From: an uncultured Bacilli bacterium
GTDB taxonomy: Bacteria; Bacillota_I; Bacilli_A; RF39; UBA660
Assembly (NCBI GenBank): GCA_947595345.1
Contig: CANQEQ010000005.1
Span: 1-33,320 of the forward strand
Reading direction: 5' to 3'
Length of the DNA: 33,320 nucleotides
The notes below the pieces were generated by a model. That model made no database searches and had not been told where the DNA came from. It was given only the letters and a program-made list of their open reading frames with translations. Of the stretch, positions 23,966 through 32,196 are shown piece after piece. The first letter of the stretch is position 1, and each line of letters opens with the position of its first letter. The position numbers and the translations under genes are program-made.

Positions 23966-25936
23966 ATGGAAAAAGATGAAAACAATAAGTTTTTAGGAGA
24001 GGAGAAAATAAGTAAATTATTAGTAAAATTTTCTATACCATGTATTTTATCTTTACTTATTAGTTCATTATATAATATAGTAGACCAAATATTTATAGGT
24101 AATAGTGAATTAGGTTATTTAGGTAATGCTGCAACTAGTATTGTTTATCCAATTACAATTATAGCTGTTGCCTTTGCTTGGTGCTTCGGAGATGGAGCTG
24201 CAGCTTATTTATCTCTTTGTCAAGGAAGAGGAGATACTAAAAATAGCCATCAAGGAATAGGTAATAGTATTTTAATAACTTTTATTATTAGTATTATTTT
24301 CTTAATCTTAGGCTTTATGTTTCAAGATAATTTATTATATTTATTTGGAGCTAGTTCTAAAAGTATTAGTTTAGCTAGAGATTATTTTACAATTATATTA
24401 TTAGGTATTCCAATTTATATGCTTGCTAATAGTATGAATGCTGTTATAAGAGCTGATGGTTCACCTTTCTTTTCAATGCTTGCAACTATAATCGGAGCAG
24501 TTATTAATATTATTTTAGACCCAATTTTTATTTTTACTTTCAATATGGGAATAAAAGGAGCAGCCATTGCTACTGTTATAGGTCAAATAGCTTCTTTTAT
24601 AGTATCTGTAATTTATTATACAAGAACTAAAACTTTTAAATTAAAATTAAGTAGTTTTAAAATTAATTTTAAAATATTTAAAAATATTATTAAATTAGGA
24701 ATATCTACTTTTATAACACAAATGAGTATAGTTATTATTTCTTTAGTATGTAATATTATGCTTGCAAAGTATGGGGCTTTAAGTAAATATGGTGCTGATA
24801 TTCCAATTGCTGTAATTGGTATTACTATGAAAGTATTTTCTATTGTTATTAATATTATAGTAGGAATTATTTTAGGAGCTCAACCTATTTTAGGTTATAA
24901 TTTTGGGGCTAAAAATATTGATAGAGTAAAAGAAACATTTAAAAAAGTAGTAATTGCTTCAATTATAGTAGGTATTATATCAACTATTTTATTTGAACTT
25001 TGTCCAAGTTTAATTATTAGTATTTTTGGTAATAGTAATGAACTTTATATGGAATTTGCGACTTTAACATTTAGATTATTTTTAATGTTAGTAATATTTA
25101 CTTGTTTAATAAAATTAACATCTATTTTCTTTCAAGCTGTTGGAGAACCTTTAAAGTCAGCTATTGTTTCTTTAACAAGAGATATTATTTTCTTTATCCC
25201 ACTTGTTATAATACTACCTAGGATATTTGGGATAAAAGGAGCTTTAATTGCTGCTCCTATTGCTGATTTTTTAGGAATAATAGTAACTATTATTTTAGTT
25301 AAAAAGTTCTTTAAAGGTTTAGATACTAAAATATTAGATAATAAGGAAGTTAATTATCAAAGTTCAAGGGAAGGTGTGATTATTACAATTTCAAGAAGTC
25401 ATGGAAGTCAAGGAAAAGCTATTGGAGAATTAGTTGCTAAAGAATTAAATATTCCTTATTATTATAAAGAAATGACAGCTCTTGCAGCTAAAGAAAGTGG
25501 TTTAGATAAAGAATTTATATCTAATATAAATGAAAATAAAGATATTTTACATGATTTATATTTAACATCAACACCTGTAAAATATGCTATTGAAGCTCAA
25601 GAAAAAGTAATTAAAATGATAGCTTCTAAAGGTTCTTGTGTTTTAGTAGGACGGGCTTCTGATTATGTATTAAAAGATAATAAAAATGTTATTAAAGTAT
25701 TTATCTATGCACCTTTTGAATATAGAGTAAAAAAAGTAATGGAAATGTATAAAGATACTAAAGATAAAGCTATTAAAAATGTATTAAAATCTGATAAAAA
25801 TAGAGCAAGTTATTATGAACTTATATCTGGTAATACTTGGGGAAATCCTGTTAATTATGATTTATGTATAAATTCTAAAATTGGAAAACTTGAAACAGCT
25901 AATGTTATTGTAGATTATATTAAAAATAGGAAATAA
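23966..25936 (+). CDS. MATE-family transporter fused to a cytidylate-kinase-like domain
   Basis: A 656-residue fusion. Residues about 10-455 are a MATE (multidrug/toxin extrusion) transporter with about 12 membrane helices. Typical segments are the opening LLVKFSIPCILSLLISSLYN, VDQIFIGN, NAVIRADGSPFFSM, LDPIFIF and GAQPILGYNFGAKN. After a short linker, residues about 471-656 form a cytosolic cytidylate-kinase-like P-loop domain: TISRSHGSQGKAIGELVAKEL (phosphate loop GSQGK at 480-484) and CVLVGRASDYVL. Length and reading frame show no break. MATE proteins use Na+ or H+ gradients to expel small molecules; the kinase-like part might sense or phosphorylate a nucleotide or related ligand. This coupling is speculation. 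AAGGAGGAG precedes the ATG. Confidence 0.88.
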   Translation: MEKDENNKFLGEEKISKLLVKFSIPCILSLLISSLYNIVDQIFIGNSELGYLGNAATSIVYPITIIAVAFAWCFGDGAAAYLSLCQGRGDTKNSHQGIGNSILITFIISIIFLILGFMFQDNLLYLFGASSKSISLARDYFTIILLGIPIYMLANSMNAVIRADGSPFFSMLATIIGAVINIILDPIFIFTFNMGIKGAAIATVIGQIASFIVSVIYYTRTKTFKLKLSSFKINFKIFKNIIKLGISTFITQMSIVIISLVCNIMLAKYGALSKYGADIPIAVIGITMKVFSIVINIIVGIILGAQPILGYNFGAKNIDRVKETFKKVVIASIIVGIISTILFELCPSLIISIFGNSNELYMEFATLTFRLFLMLVIFTCLIKLTSIFFQAVGEPLKSAIVSLTRDIIFFIPLVIILPRIFGIKGALIAAPIADFLGIIVTIILVKKFFKGLDTKILDNKEVNYQSSREGVIITISRSHGSQGKAIGELVAKELNIPYYYKEMTALAAKESGLDKEFISNINENKDILHDLYLTSTPVKYAIEAQEKVIKMIASKGSCVLVGRASDYVLKDNKNVIKVFIYAPFEYRVKKVMEMYKDTKDKAIKNVLKSDKNRASYYELISGNTWGNPVNYDLCINSKIGKLETANVIVDYIKNRK

Positions 25937-25962
25937 TAAAATCATGAACTCTAAACTTTTTA

Positions 25963-25971
25963 TGATATAAT
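25963..25971 (+). promoter_or_regulatory. Extended -10 promoter of the DUF1848 gene
   Basis: TGATATAAT, 27 bases before the start codon. The -35 region is weak. Confidence 0.45.
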
Positions 25972-25998
25972 TTAATTATAAAAAATGGAGTTGATAAC

Positions 25999-26886
25999 AT
26001 GATATTAAATGTAAGTGGAAGATGTGATATTGTAGCTTTTTATACAAAATGGTTTATGAAAAGATACCAAGAAGGTTTTGTTGATGTTAGAAATCCTTTT
26101 AATCCTAAGCTTATTAGTAGAATTTATTTTGAAGATGTAGATGCAATTATGTTTTGTACTAAAAATCCTATTCCTATTTTAAAATATTTACCTGAAATTA
26201 ATAAACCTATTTTATTTCATGTTACCCTAACTCCATATAATAAAGATATAGAACCTAATGTTATAGATAAAAGTATGATAATAGAAGCTATTAAAAAATT
26301 AAAAGATTTAGTAGGAATAGATAATTTATATGTTAGATATGACCCAGTTTTTCTAAGTCCTAAATATAATATAGAATATCATAAGAAAGCTTTTAATAAA
26401 ATGTGTAATTTATTAGATGGTTATGTAAAGAAAATTATAATTTCCTTTATAGACGATTATAAAAATGTAAGAAAGAATAAAAATATTTTAAATTATCGTT
26501 TATTTACTGCTAATGATTATAAGGAAATAGGAGAAAGTTTTAGTAAGAGTGCTAAAAGTCATGGTATGACAGTTCAAACTTGTTTTGAAGATATAAATTT
26601 AAGTGAATATGGTTTTATTATAGGAGAATGTTTTTCTCATGAATTAGCTTATAATATGACAGGTAAAAAATATAAGAATTGGAAAGCTAGAAAAGGTTTA
26701 AAATGTAATTGTGTTAATATGGTTGATATTGGAGTATATAATACTTGTAGTCATTTATGTAAGTATTGTTATGCCAATTATAATGAAGAAGAAGTCTTTA
26801 AAAATATTAAAGAACATGATATAAATAGCAGTTTATTAATTGGTCATATAAATCAAGATGATGTAATTAAAGTAAGAAAAAAATAG
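25999..26886 (+). CDS. DUF1848 family protein with C-terminal CX3CX2C cluster
   Basis: The 295-residue protein matches the DUF1848 family as I recall it: SGRCDIVAFY near the start, NP-rich segments, FCTKNP (52-57), HVTLTPY (74-80), YVRYDPVFLSPKY (111-123) and MTVQTCFED (190-198). Near the C-terminus are Cys236 and Cys238, then TCSHLCKYCYAN with Cys250, Cys254 and Cys257 spaced CX3CX2C. That is the spacing that binds the 4Fe-4S cluster in radical SAM enzymes, although here it is at the end, not the start, of a barrel. A redox or radical enzyme related to spore photoproduct lyase-like proteins is possible. GGAGTTGAT lies upstream. A terminator follows. Confidence 0.8.
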   Translation: MILNVSGRCDIVAFYTKWFMKRYQEGFVDVRNPFNPKLISRIYFEDVDAIMFCTKNPIPILKYLPEINKPILFHVTLTPYNKDIEPNVIDKSMIIEAIKKLKDLVGIDNLYVRYDPVFLSPKYNIEYHKKAFNKMCNLLDGYVKKIIISFIDDYKNVRKNKNILNYRLFTANDYKEIGESFSKSAKSHGMTVQTCFEDINLSEYGFIIGECFSHELAYNMTGKKYKNWKARKGLKCNCVNMVDIGVYNTCSHLCKYCYANYNEEEVFKNIKEHDINSSLLIGHINQDDVIKVRKK

Positions 26887-26892
26887 AATAAT

Positions 26893-26927
26893 AAAAGGAA
26901 TACGAAGTAAAACTCATATTCCTTTTT
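26893..26927 (+). terminator. Terminator of the DUF1848 gene
   Basis: AAAAGGAATA pairs with TATTCCTTTT around a 14-base loop and is followed by T. Confidence 0.75.
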
Positions 26928-26931
26928 AAAT

Positions 26932-26963
26932 TGTCGTAGAACAAGTACTTCTACGACATTTTT
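26932..26963. terminator. Second perfect hairpin, terminator-like
   Basis: TGTCGTAGAA-CAAGTAC-TTCTACGACA is a perfect 10-bp stem followed by five T residues, five bases after the preceding terminator. It may be a backup terminator, or the end of a minus-strand unit. The 247 bases from here to the next gene are otherwise very AT-rich and hold no gene I can support. Confidence 0.55.
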
Positions 26964-27064
26964 CAAATTAAATATAACATATTTAAGCTTAATTTAAAAT
27001 ACTTTTTTAAAATATTATAGTATTTTTATAAAATATATTCCTCTTTTAGATATAAAAACTAGCA

Positions 27065-27081
27065 TGAAAGTACTTGTTTCA
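27065..27081. repeat. Small hairpin with loop complementary to the hairpin at 26932
   Basis: TGAAA-GTACTTG-TTTCA. The 7-base loop GTACTTG is the reverse complement of the loop CAAGTAC at 26942-26948. Confidence 0.4.
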
Positions 27082-27173
27082 CGATAAAAATATTTGAATA
27101 CGAGGTGAAGTTATGTAGTAATAATTGGAAATAATTGTAAAAATACTTAATTTAATAATAAGAGGAGGAGTAT

Positions 27174-27356
27174 ATGGAAAAGAAATATGTGTTAAATACT
27201 AAAACTAAAAAATATCATATTATTAATGGCTGTAGATATTCAAAAAATTATTTAAAAAGCGATACATATATGAAAGAATATTATTCAGAAGAAGATATTA
27301 TTGCAGAAAATCAAAACTATGTTAGCAGATGTAAAACATGTTTTAAAAACAAGTAA
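27174..27356 (+). CDS. Small Cys/His protein, probable zinc-binding domain
   Basis: A 60-residue protein with the pattern YVLNTKTKKYHxxxxC (His15, Cys20) and a C-terminal CKTC (Cys53, Cys56). This resembles the small Ada-like metal-binding modules that often appear, with the same YVxNxxxxxxHxxxC start, at the ends of nucleases and secreted proteins. Here it stands alone. One zinc bound by three Cys and one His is likely; DNA binding is possible, but no function can be stated. AGAGGAGGAG is a very strong ribosome site. The lipoprotein gene follows 28 bases later, probably in the same transcript. Confidence 0.65.
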   Translation: MEKKYVLNTKTKKYHIINGCRYSKNYLKSDTYMKEYYSEEDIIAENQNYVSRCKTCFKNK

Positions 27357-27384
27357 TTAAAATTATAAGGAATGGAGAAAAAAT

Positions 27385-27825
27385 ATGAAAAAGAAAATAT
27401 TAAGTGTATTATTAATTGGGGTTATGGTTATTGGATTAACTGGTTGTGGTAAATTTAAAGAAAATTATATAGAGTATGATAATGGTAAAAGATATACTAT
27501 GGAACAAATCGGGAAAATTTCTAGAGATAACCCTATAGCTTTTCGGGAAAAATATTGTCAGATGTCTGCTACTATAGTAGCAAAAGTAACTGGAATAAGC
27601 AACGAGACAGAAAATGATCCTAATGGAAATGTTTATTTAGAAGTTTATTTAGGAACTACTAAAGCTGAATTTGATTATAATTTGTACAAAGTCTTGTTAT
27701 CAACAATAAAAAAAGGAGATATTTTAAAATTATCAACTTCCAGTATTAGTTGTCGTATTTCTAATCAGAATGAATTTTCTGGATTTGTAATAACTAATCC
27801 AACTGTAGAACGTGTGGAAGAATAA
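27385..27825 (+). CDS. Lipoprotein, possible OB-fold domain
   Basis: The 146-residue protein has a lipoprotein signal (1-20) with lipobox LTGC and lipidated Cys21. The mature part begins with a helical stretch, then a probable small beta barrel (about 55-140): AFREKYCQMSATIVAKV, YLEVYL, KKGDILKLST and FVITNPTVERV. The strand pattern is like the OB-fold (tRNA_anti-like) domain of some Bacillota lipoproteins. Cys58 and Cys118 could form a disulfide. AAGGAATGGAG lies before the ATG. Function unknown; it would be anchored on the outer face of the membrane. Confidence 0.7.
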   Translation: MKKKILSVLLIGVMVIGLTGCGKFKENYIEYDNGKRYTMEQIGKISRDNPIAFREKYCQMSATIVAKVTGISNETENDPNGNVYLEVYLGTTKAEFDYNLYKVLLSTIKKGDILKLSTSSISCRISNQNEFSGFVITNPTVERVEE

Positions 27826-27847
27826 AATCATTTAATTATTTAGCGAT

Positions 27848-27940
27848 ATGGAAAAATTATATCAAGGTATAGTTGTTGTTTTACATGGTAATGGATATAG
27901 TGATATATGGAAGGTAACCGAAATAGAAAGTATAGAATAA
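27848..27940 (+). pseudogene. Possible gene remnant or 30-residue ORF
   Basis: A short frame starting at ATG 27848 (MEKLYQGIVVVLHGNGYSD, ending WKVTEIESIE) looks like the beta-rich tail of a larger protein. There is no ribosome site, and an in-frame stop lies 15 bases upstream. It may be the decayed end of a gene related to the preceding lipoprotein. Weak call. Confidence 0.3.
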
Positions 27941-27952
27941 TAAACATTATAA

Positions 27953-27961
27953 TGTTATAAT
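27953..27961 (+). promoter_or_regulatory. Extended -10 promoter of the HEPN-like gene
   Basis: TGTTATAAT, with a second TATAAT at 27948-27953. The 14-bp palindrome AACATTATAATGTT (27943-27956) overlaps it and could be an operator. Confidence 0.45.
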
Positions 27962-27989
27962 ATTAAATAGATAAAAGGAGTATATTTAT

Positions 27990-28577
27990 ATGAAAAATTT
28001 AACTAGTCCTTTAATGCCAGAAATATTTAATAATGCAATTCCTAAAAAATATTTAGATAATAATTTTCAAAAAATATTTGAGTTTTATATTCTAAATGTT
28101 CCAAATAGTAATGTGAGTAATAAAAGTATAGATATTACTAAAATTTGGGGTGAAAAAGTTTGGAAAAATATGAAATTACGTGCTGAATTAATGAAAGTTG
28201 GAGATTTCAAAGAAAATATAAATTACTTTAAGGCTCAAAGATTAAATGAAATGAATAATATTGCTGCTAAAGCACATTTAGATAAAATTCCTGCGTTAAA
28301 AAAACTTAAAAACAATATAATTTTTTATAATCAAAAAAATGAATTTATAAGTATATTTTTTTATATAAGATGTGCTTTTGCTCATGGACGTTTTACAATT
28401 AAAGAAGTAAATAATGAAAAATTTTATATTTTAGAAACTGGAAATAAAGGAAAGAAGCAAGAAATAATTGTTAAAGCTCGTATGATAATTAAAGAAGAAA
28501 CTTTATTAAAATGGATAGATATAATTTTAAGTGGTAATAAGACTAAAGAAAAAAAGAAAGAAAAAGTATTAGTATAA
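27990..28577 (+). CDS. HEPN-like all-helical protein, candidate RNase/toxin
   Basis: The 195-residue protein is predicted mostly helical, with a basic C-terminus. Residues 117-135 (NEFISIFFYIRCAFAHGRF) contain Arg127-x4-His132 after an aromatic stretch. This is the R-x4-6-H arrangement of HEPN ribonucleases, where the pair comes together in a dimer to cut RNA, as in Abi-type and toxin proteins. The AHG/RF surroundings recall HEPN proteins related to Abi-like factors. No nucleotidyltransferase antitoxin or other partner is adjacent, so it may be a lone defence or stress protein, or a non-enzymatic HEPN. AAAGGAG precedes the ATG. A terminator starts at the stop codon. It lies in the accessory patch before lepA. 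Confidence 0.65.
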   Translation: MKNLTSPLMPEIFNNAIPKKYLDNNFQKIFEFYILNVPNSNVSNKSIDITKIWGEKVWKNMKLRAELMKVGDFKENINYFKAQRLNEMNNIAAKAHLDKIPALKKLKNNIIFYNQKNEFISIFFYIRCAFAHGRFTIKEVNNEKFYILETGNKGKKQEIIVKARMIIKEETLLKWIDIILSGNKTKEKKKEKVLV

Positions 28578-28606
28578 AATCAGTCAAATGACTGATTTTA
28601 ATTTTT
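28576..28606 (+). terminator. Terminator of the HEPN-like gene
   Basis: AAAATCAGTC-AAAT-GACTGATTTT is a perfect 10-bp stem beginning in the TAA stop codon, followed by AATTTTT. Confidence 0.85.
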
Positions 28607-28630
28607 AACCTATAATTTTTTTATAAATTA

Positions 28631-28639
28631 TGTTAAAAT
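28631..28639 (+). promoter_or_regulatory. Extended -10 promoter of lepA
   Basis: TGTTAAAAT, 21 bases before the lepA start. No clear -35. Confidence 0.4.
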
Positions 28640-28660
28640 AAGTTTAAGTGAGTTGATTTT

Positions 28661-30466
28661 ATGAAACAAGAAAATATTAGAAATTTCTCTATAATTGCTC
28701 ATATAGACCACGGAAAATCTACAATAGCTGATAGAATACTAGAAATAACTAAAGCTGTTTCTAAAAGAGAAATAAAAGAACAAATGTTAGATAGCATGGA
28801 TATAGAACGTGAAAGAGGAATTACTATAAAACTTAATACAGTAAGACTTAAATATGAATATAAAAATGAAGAATATATGTTAAATTTAATAGATACTCCT
28901 GGACATGTAGATTTTTCGTATGAAGTTAGTCGTAGTTTAGCTGCAAGTGATGGAGCTATTTTAGTAGTTGATGCAACTCAAGGAATAGAAGCTCAAACAA
29001 TTGCTAATATGTATTTAGCTCTTGATAATAATTTAACTATAATTCCAATTATTAATAAAATAGATTTACCAAGTGCTGATATAGAAAAAGTTAAAAAAGA
29101 ATTAATTGATACCTTTGGATTTAAAGATGATGAAATAATTTTAACAAGTGCTAAAACAGGAGTGGGAATTAAAGAATTAGTAGAAGCTATAATTGATAGA
29201 GTACCTTCTCCTAAAGGGAATATTAATAAACCTTTAAAAGCCTTAGTATTTGATAGTTTATATGATAGTTATAGGGGTGTTTTAACTTTAGGTCGTATAT
29301 TTGATGGTCGTATAAAAGTTCATGATAAAATTGAATTTATGCAAACTGGTTCCGTTTATGAAGTTACAGAATTATTTGTTTATAATCCAACATTCACTAA
29401 GGTATCAGAGCTTACAAGTGGGGAAGTAGGGTATATAGTAGCTTCTATTAAAACTTTAGAAGATGTTCATGTAGGTGATACTATAACTTTAGAAAATAAT
29501 AAATGTGATAAGGCCTTACCTGGTTATAAACCTATGCAACAAGTTGTGTTTACAGGTCTTTATCCAACTGAAGCAAATAAATATAATGAATTGAGAGAAG
29601 CTTTAATGAAATTAAAATTAAATGATGCTAGTTTAACCTTTGAACCTGAAACAAGTGAGGCTTTAGGATTTGGCTTTAGATGTGGTTTTTTAGGTCTTTT
29701 ACATATGGATGTAATTGAGGAGAGATTAGAAAGAGAATTTAATTTGAATTTAATTGCTACAAGTCCTTCCGTAGTTTGGGAAGTTATGCTTACAAATGGT
29801 GAAGTTGTTAAAATAGATTCCCCTCAAAAGTTGCCTCCTCCTGGAAAAATAAAAACGATAAGTGAGCCTTATATTTTAACAAATGTTTTTACACCGAGTG
29901 AATATATTGGGCCTTTGATGGAGCTTTGTCAAGATAAAAGAGGAATTTATAAGAGTATAGAGTATTTAACGCCAGAACGTGCAATACTGCATTATGAATT
30001 ACCTTTATGTGAAATTGTCTATGATTTTTTTGATAAACTTAAAAGTATTTCTAAGGGATATGCCTCATTTGACTATGAATTAATAGGTTATCGTCCTAGT
30101 AATTTAGTTAAAATGGATATTTTAGTAAATGGTAGTTTAGTTGATGCTTTATCTACAATCGTTCATAAGGATTTTGCTTATAATAGAGGCAAAGTAGTTG
30201 TAAATAATTTAAAAGAATTAATACCAAGACAATTATTCTCAGTTCCTATTCAAGCAGCTATTGGTTCTAAAGTAATTGCTAGAAGTGATATAAAAGCTTT
30301 AAGAAAAGATGTTTTAGCTAAGTGTTATGGTGGAGATGTTAGTCGTAAGAAGAAGCTTTTAGAAAAACAAAAAGAAGGTAAAAAAAGAATGAAACAAATT
30401 GGAAATGTAGAAATACCTCAAGAAGCCTTTTTAGCTGTTCTATCTAATGAGGAAATAAATGACTAG
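28661..30466 (+). CDS. lepA: Elongation factor 4 (LepA) GTPase
   Basis: The 601-residue translational GTPase, with EF-G-like domains but lacking domain IV, binds ribosomes and is linked to correct translation initiation and stress tolerance. Visible motifs are AHIDHGKST (G1, 13-21), RERGITIK (G2), [12 protein letters not shown] (G3), NKIDLP (G4) and SAKTG (G5), then the LepA-specific C-terminal region ending in [19 protein letters not shown]. Length fits the usual about 600. The ribosome site (GTGAGTTG) is weak. It overlaps the next gene by 8 bases. The lepA-hemW order is conserved in many Bacillota. Confidence 0.98.
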   Translation: MKQENIRNFSIIAHIDHGKSTIADRILEITKAVSKREIKEQMLDSMDIERERGITIKLNTVRLKYEYKNEEYMLNLIDTPGHVDFSYEVSRSLAASDGAILVVDATQGIEAQTIANMYLALDNNLTIIPIINKIDLPSADIEKVKKELIDTFGFKDDEIILTSAKTGVGIKELVEAIIDRVPSPKGNINKPLKALVFDSLYDSYRGVLTLGRIFDGRIKVHDKIEFMQTGSVYEVTELFVYNPTFTKVSELTSGEVGYIVASIKTLEDVHVGDTITLENNKCDKALPGYKPMQQVVFTGLYPTEANKYNELREALMKLKLNDASLTFEPETSEALGFGFRCGFLGLLHMDVIEERLEREFNLNLIATSPSVVWEVMLTNGEVVKIDSPQKLPPPGKIKTISEPYILTNVFTPSEYIGPLMELCQDKRGIYKSIEYLTPERAILHYELPLCEIVYDFFDKLKSISKGYASFDYELIGYRPSNLVKMDILVNGSLVDALSTIVHKDFAYNRGKVVVNNLKELIPRQLFSVPIQAAIGSKVIARSDIKALRKDVLAKCYGGDVSRKKKLLEKQKEGKKRMKQIGNVEIPQEAFLAVLSNEEIND

Positions 30467-31547
30467 TTCAGTTTATATTCATATTCCATTTTGTAATAAT
30501 ATATGTTCTTATTGTAGTTTTACAAAGTTTTATTATGATAAAGAAAAAGTAAAAAAATATTTAAAAGCTTTAAAAAAAGAAGTTTTAGAAAAATATAAGG
30601 GAGAGTTGATTAAAACTCTTTATATAGGAGGAGGAACTCCTAGTTCTCTTAGTTTATCTGAACTTAAAGAATTATTTAAAATAGTAAAAATATTTAAGTT
30701 AGATGCAAACTATGAATTTACATTTGAAGTTAATCCGGATATAGATGACGTGAAAATTAAGTTTTTAAAAGATAATCAAGTTAATAGAATTAGTATGGGT
30801 GTTGAAAGAGTAAACGATAAATATTTAAAATTTTTAGGAAGGTGCCATGATTTTAAATTAGTAGAAGATAAAATTAAAACTTTTAATAAGGTTGGACTGG
30901 ATAATATTAATGTAGATTTGATTTATGCCTTACCTAGTGAAACTTTAAAAGATTTAGAAGAAGAGTTAACAGCTATTTTAAGTTTAAATGTAAAACATAT
31001 ATCAACTTATTCTTTAATGATAGAAGAACATACTAAATTATATATAAATAAAGTTAAGCCAATAGATGAGGATTTAGATTATGAAATGTATAAATTAATT
31101 ATTAAAAAATTAAAGGAGCATGGTTTTAAACATTATGAAATAAGTAATTTTTCAAAGTCAAACTACGAAGCACGTCATAATTTAGTTTATTGGAATAATC
31201 AGGAATATTATGGATTTGGTTTATCAAGTTCAGGGTATTTTAACAATATTCGGTATACTAATACTAGTAATTTAGCTAAATATATAGAAGGTAATTATGT
31301 AAAAGAATTTGAAACTTTAAGTAAAAAAGATATATTATCTTATGCTTTAATTTTAGGACTTAGAAAAATAGATGGTATTAACCTTAAAGAATTTAATTTA
31401 AAATATAAAGTCAATTTATTAGACCTTTATAATATACGAGATTTAATAAAAAATAAAAAATTACAAATAGAAGATGGAAATTTAAAGATAAGTTATGATA
31501 AAATATATATATCAAATAGTATTTTGATTAATTTTGTAGGAGAGTAG
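30459..31547 (+). CDS. hemW: HemW-like radical SAM protein
   Basis: The 362-residue protein has the radical SAM cluster motif CNNICSYC (Cys12, Cys16, Cys19) after YIHIPF, then GGGTP (57-61), EVNPD (90-94) and LGR (126-128), and a C-terminal half with [16 protein letters not shown] and GFGLSSSGY as in HemW. HemW is a haem chaperone/haem-binding relative of the anaerobic coproporphyrinogen oxidase HemN. The usual GVQSFND segment reads GVERVND (114-120) here, an unusual change. It starts 8 bases before the end of lepA and is translationally coupled to it. Confidence 0.92.
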   Translation: MTSSVYIHIPFCNNICSYCSFTKFYYDKEKVKKYLKALKKEVLEKYKGELIKTLYIGGGTPSSLSLSELKELFKIVKIFKLDANYEFTFEVNPDIDDVKIKFLKDNQVNRISMGVERVNDKYLKFLGRCHDFKLVEDKIKTFNKVGLDNINVDLIYALPSETLKDLEEELTAILSLNVKHISTYSLMIEEHTKLYINKVKPIDEDLDYEMYKLIIKKLKEHGFKHYEISNFSKSNYEARHNLVYWNNQEYYGFGLSSSGYFNNIRYTNTSNLAKYIEGNYVKEFETLSKKDILSYALILGLRKIDGINLKEFNLKYKVNLLDLYNIRDLIKNKKLQIEDGNLKISYDKIYISNSILINFVGE

Positions 31548-31548
31548 T

Positions 31549-32130
31549 ATGGAAAAAAGTAGTTATTTTAAAAAGGAATTAGAATATATAAAGGATTTAA
31601 GAATTAGAAATAGTTGCAAGACAATGCTTGAGCTTTTACCAGATTATTTTTTTGAAATACCAGCCTCATCAACTGGTAAGTATCACCCAGCTTTTACTCT
31701 TGGTGAAGGTGGTTTAGTTCGTCATGTTAAAGTTGCAACTAAAATAGCCTATGATTTACTTAGTAATCCTAGTTTAGGATGTGAATTTGATAGTAATACT
31801 AAGGATATAATGTTGATGGCTATTATTTTACATGATGGTTTAAAAAGTGGGTTAACTCATAATCGTTATACCCAGTTTGACCACCCAATTTTAATTAAAA
31901 ATTATATAATAGATAATCAAGATAAATTAGAACTTAAAAAAGAGGAAATTGACTTACTTGGTTCAGTAATTGAAACGCATATGGGACCATGGACTAAAGA
32001 CCATTATGGAAATGAAGTATTAAGAAGTCCTAAAACAAAAGAAGAATTATTTGTTCATATGTGTGATTATTTAGCTAGTAGAAAATACTTAAATGTTAAT
32101 TTTGATTTTAAGGGAGATATTTTAGAATAA
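31549..32130 (+). CDS. HD-domain phosphohydrolase-like protein
   Basis: The 193-residue protein carries a full HD-type metal site: His59 in GGLVRHV, His95-Asp96 in ILHDGLKSG, His112 in FDHP, His144 in IETHMGPW and Asp173 in CDYLAS. This is the arrangement of cytosolic HD hydrolases that act on nucleotides or other phosphate esters. The sequence around GEGGLVRHVKVA and THMGPW is characteristic of a subgroup in Bacillota whose substrate is, to my knowledge, unassigned. AGGAGA precedes the ATG, which begins 1 base after the hemW stop, so it belongs to the lepA-hemW transcript. Confidence 0.85.
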   Translation: MEKSSYFKKELEYIKDLRIRNSCKTMLELLPDYFFEIPASSTGKYHPAFTLGEGGLVRHVKVATKIAYDLLSNPSLGCEFDSNTKDIMLMAIILHDGLKSGLTHNRYTQFDHPILIKNYIIDNQDKLELKKEEIDLLGSVIETHMGPWTKDHYGNEVLRSPKTKEELFVHMCDYLASRKYLNVNFDFKGDILE

Positions 32131-32143
32131 AATTTAAAAATAG

Positions 32144-32172
32144 TTGCATTTTTTTGCATAAAGTTTTATAAT
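32144..32172 (+). promoter_or_regulatory. Promoter of the membrane protein gene at 32197
   Basis: TTGCAT (32144-32149), a 17-base spacer and TATAAT (32167-32172), 24 bases before the start codon. Confidence 0.75.
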
Positions 32173-32196
32173 ACCCTAGTCAAAGGGGAAATAGAC

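Noticed and set aside
26893-26963. Adjacent hairpins as ends of an insertion sequence
   Set aside because: There is no transposase, no target-site duplication and no distant inverted partner. Both hairpins are followed by T runs and act better as terminators.
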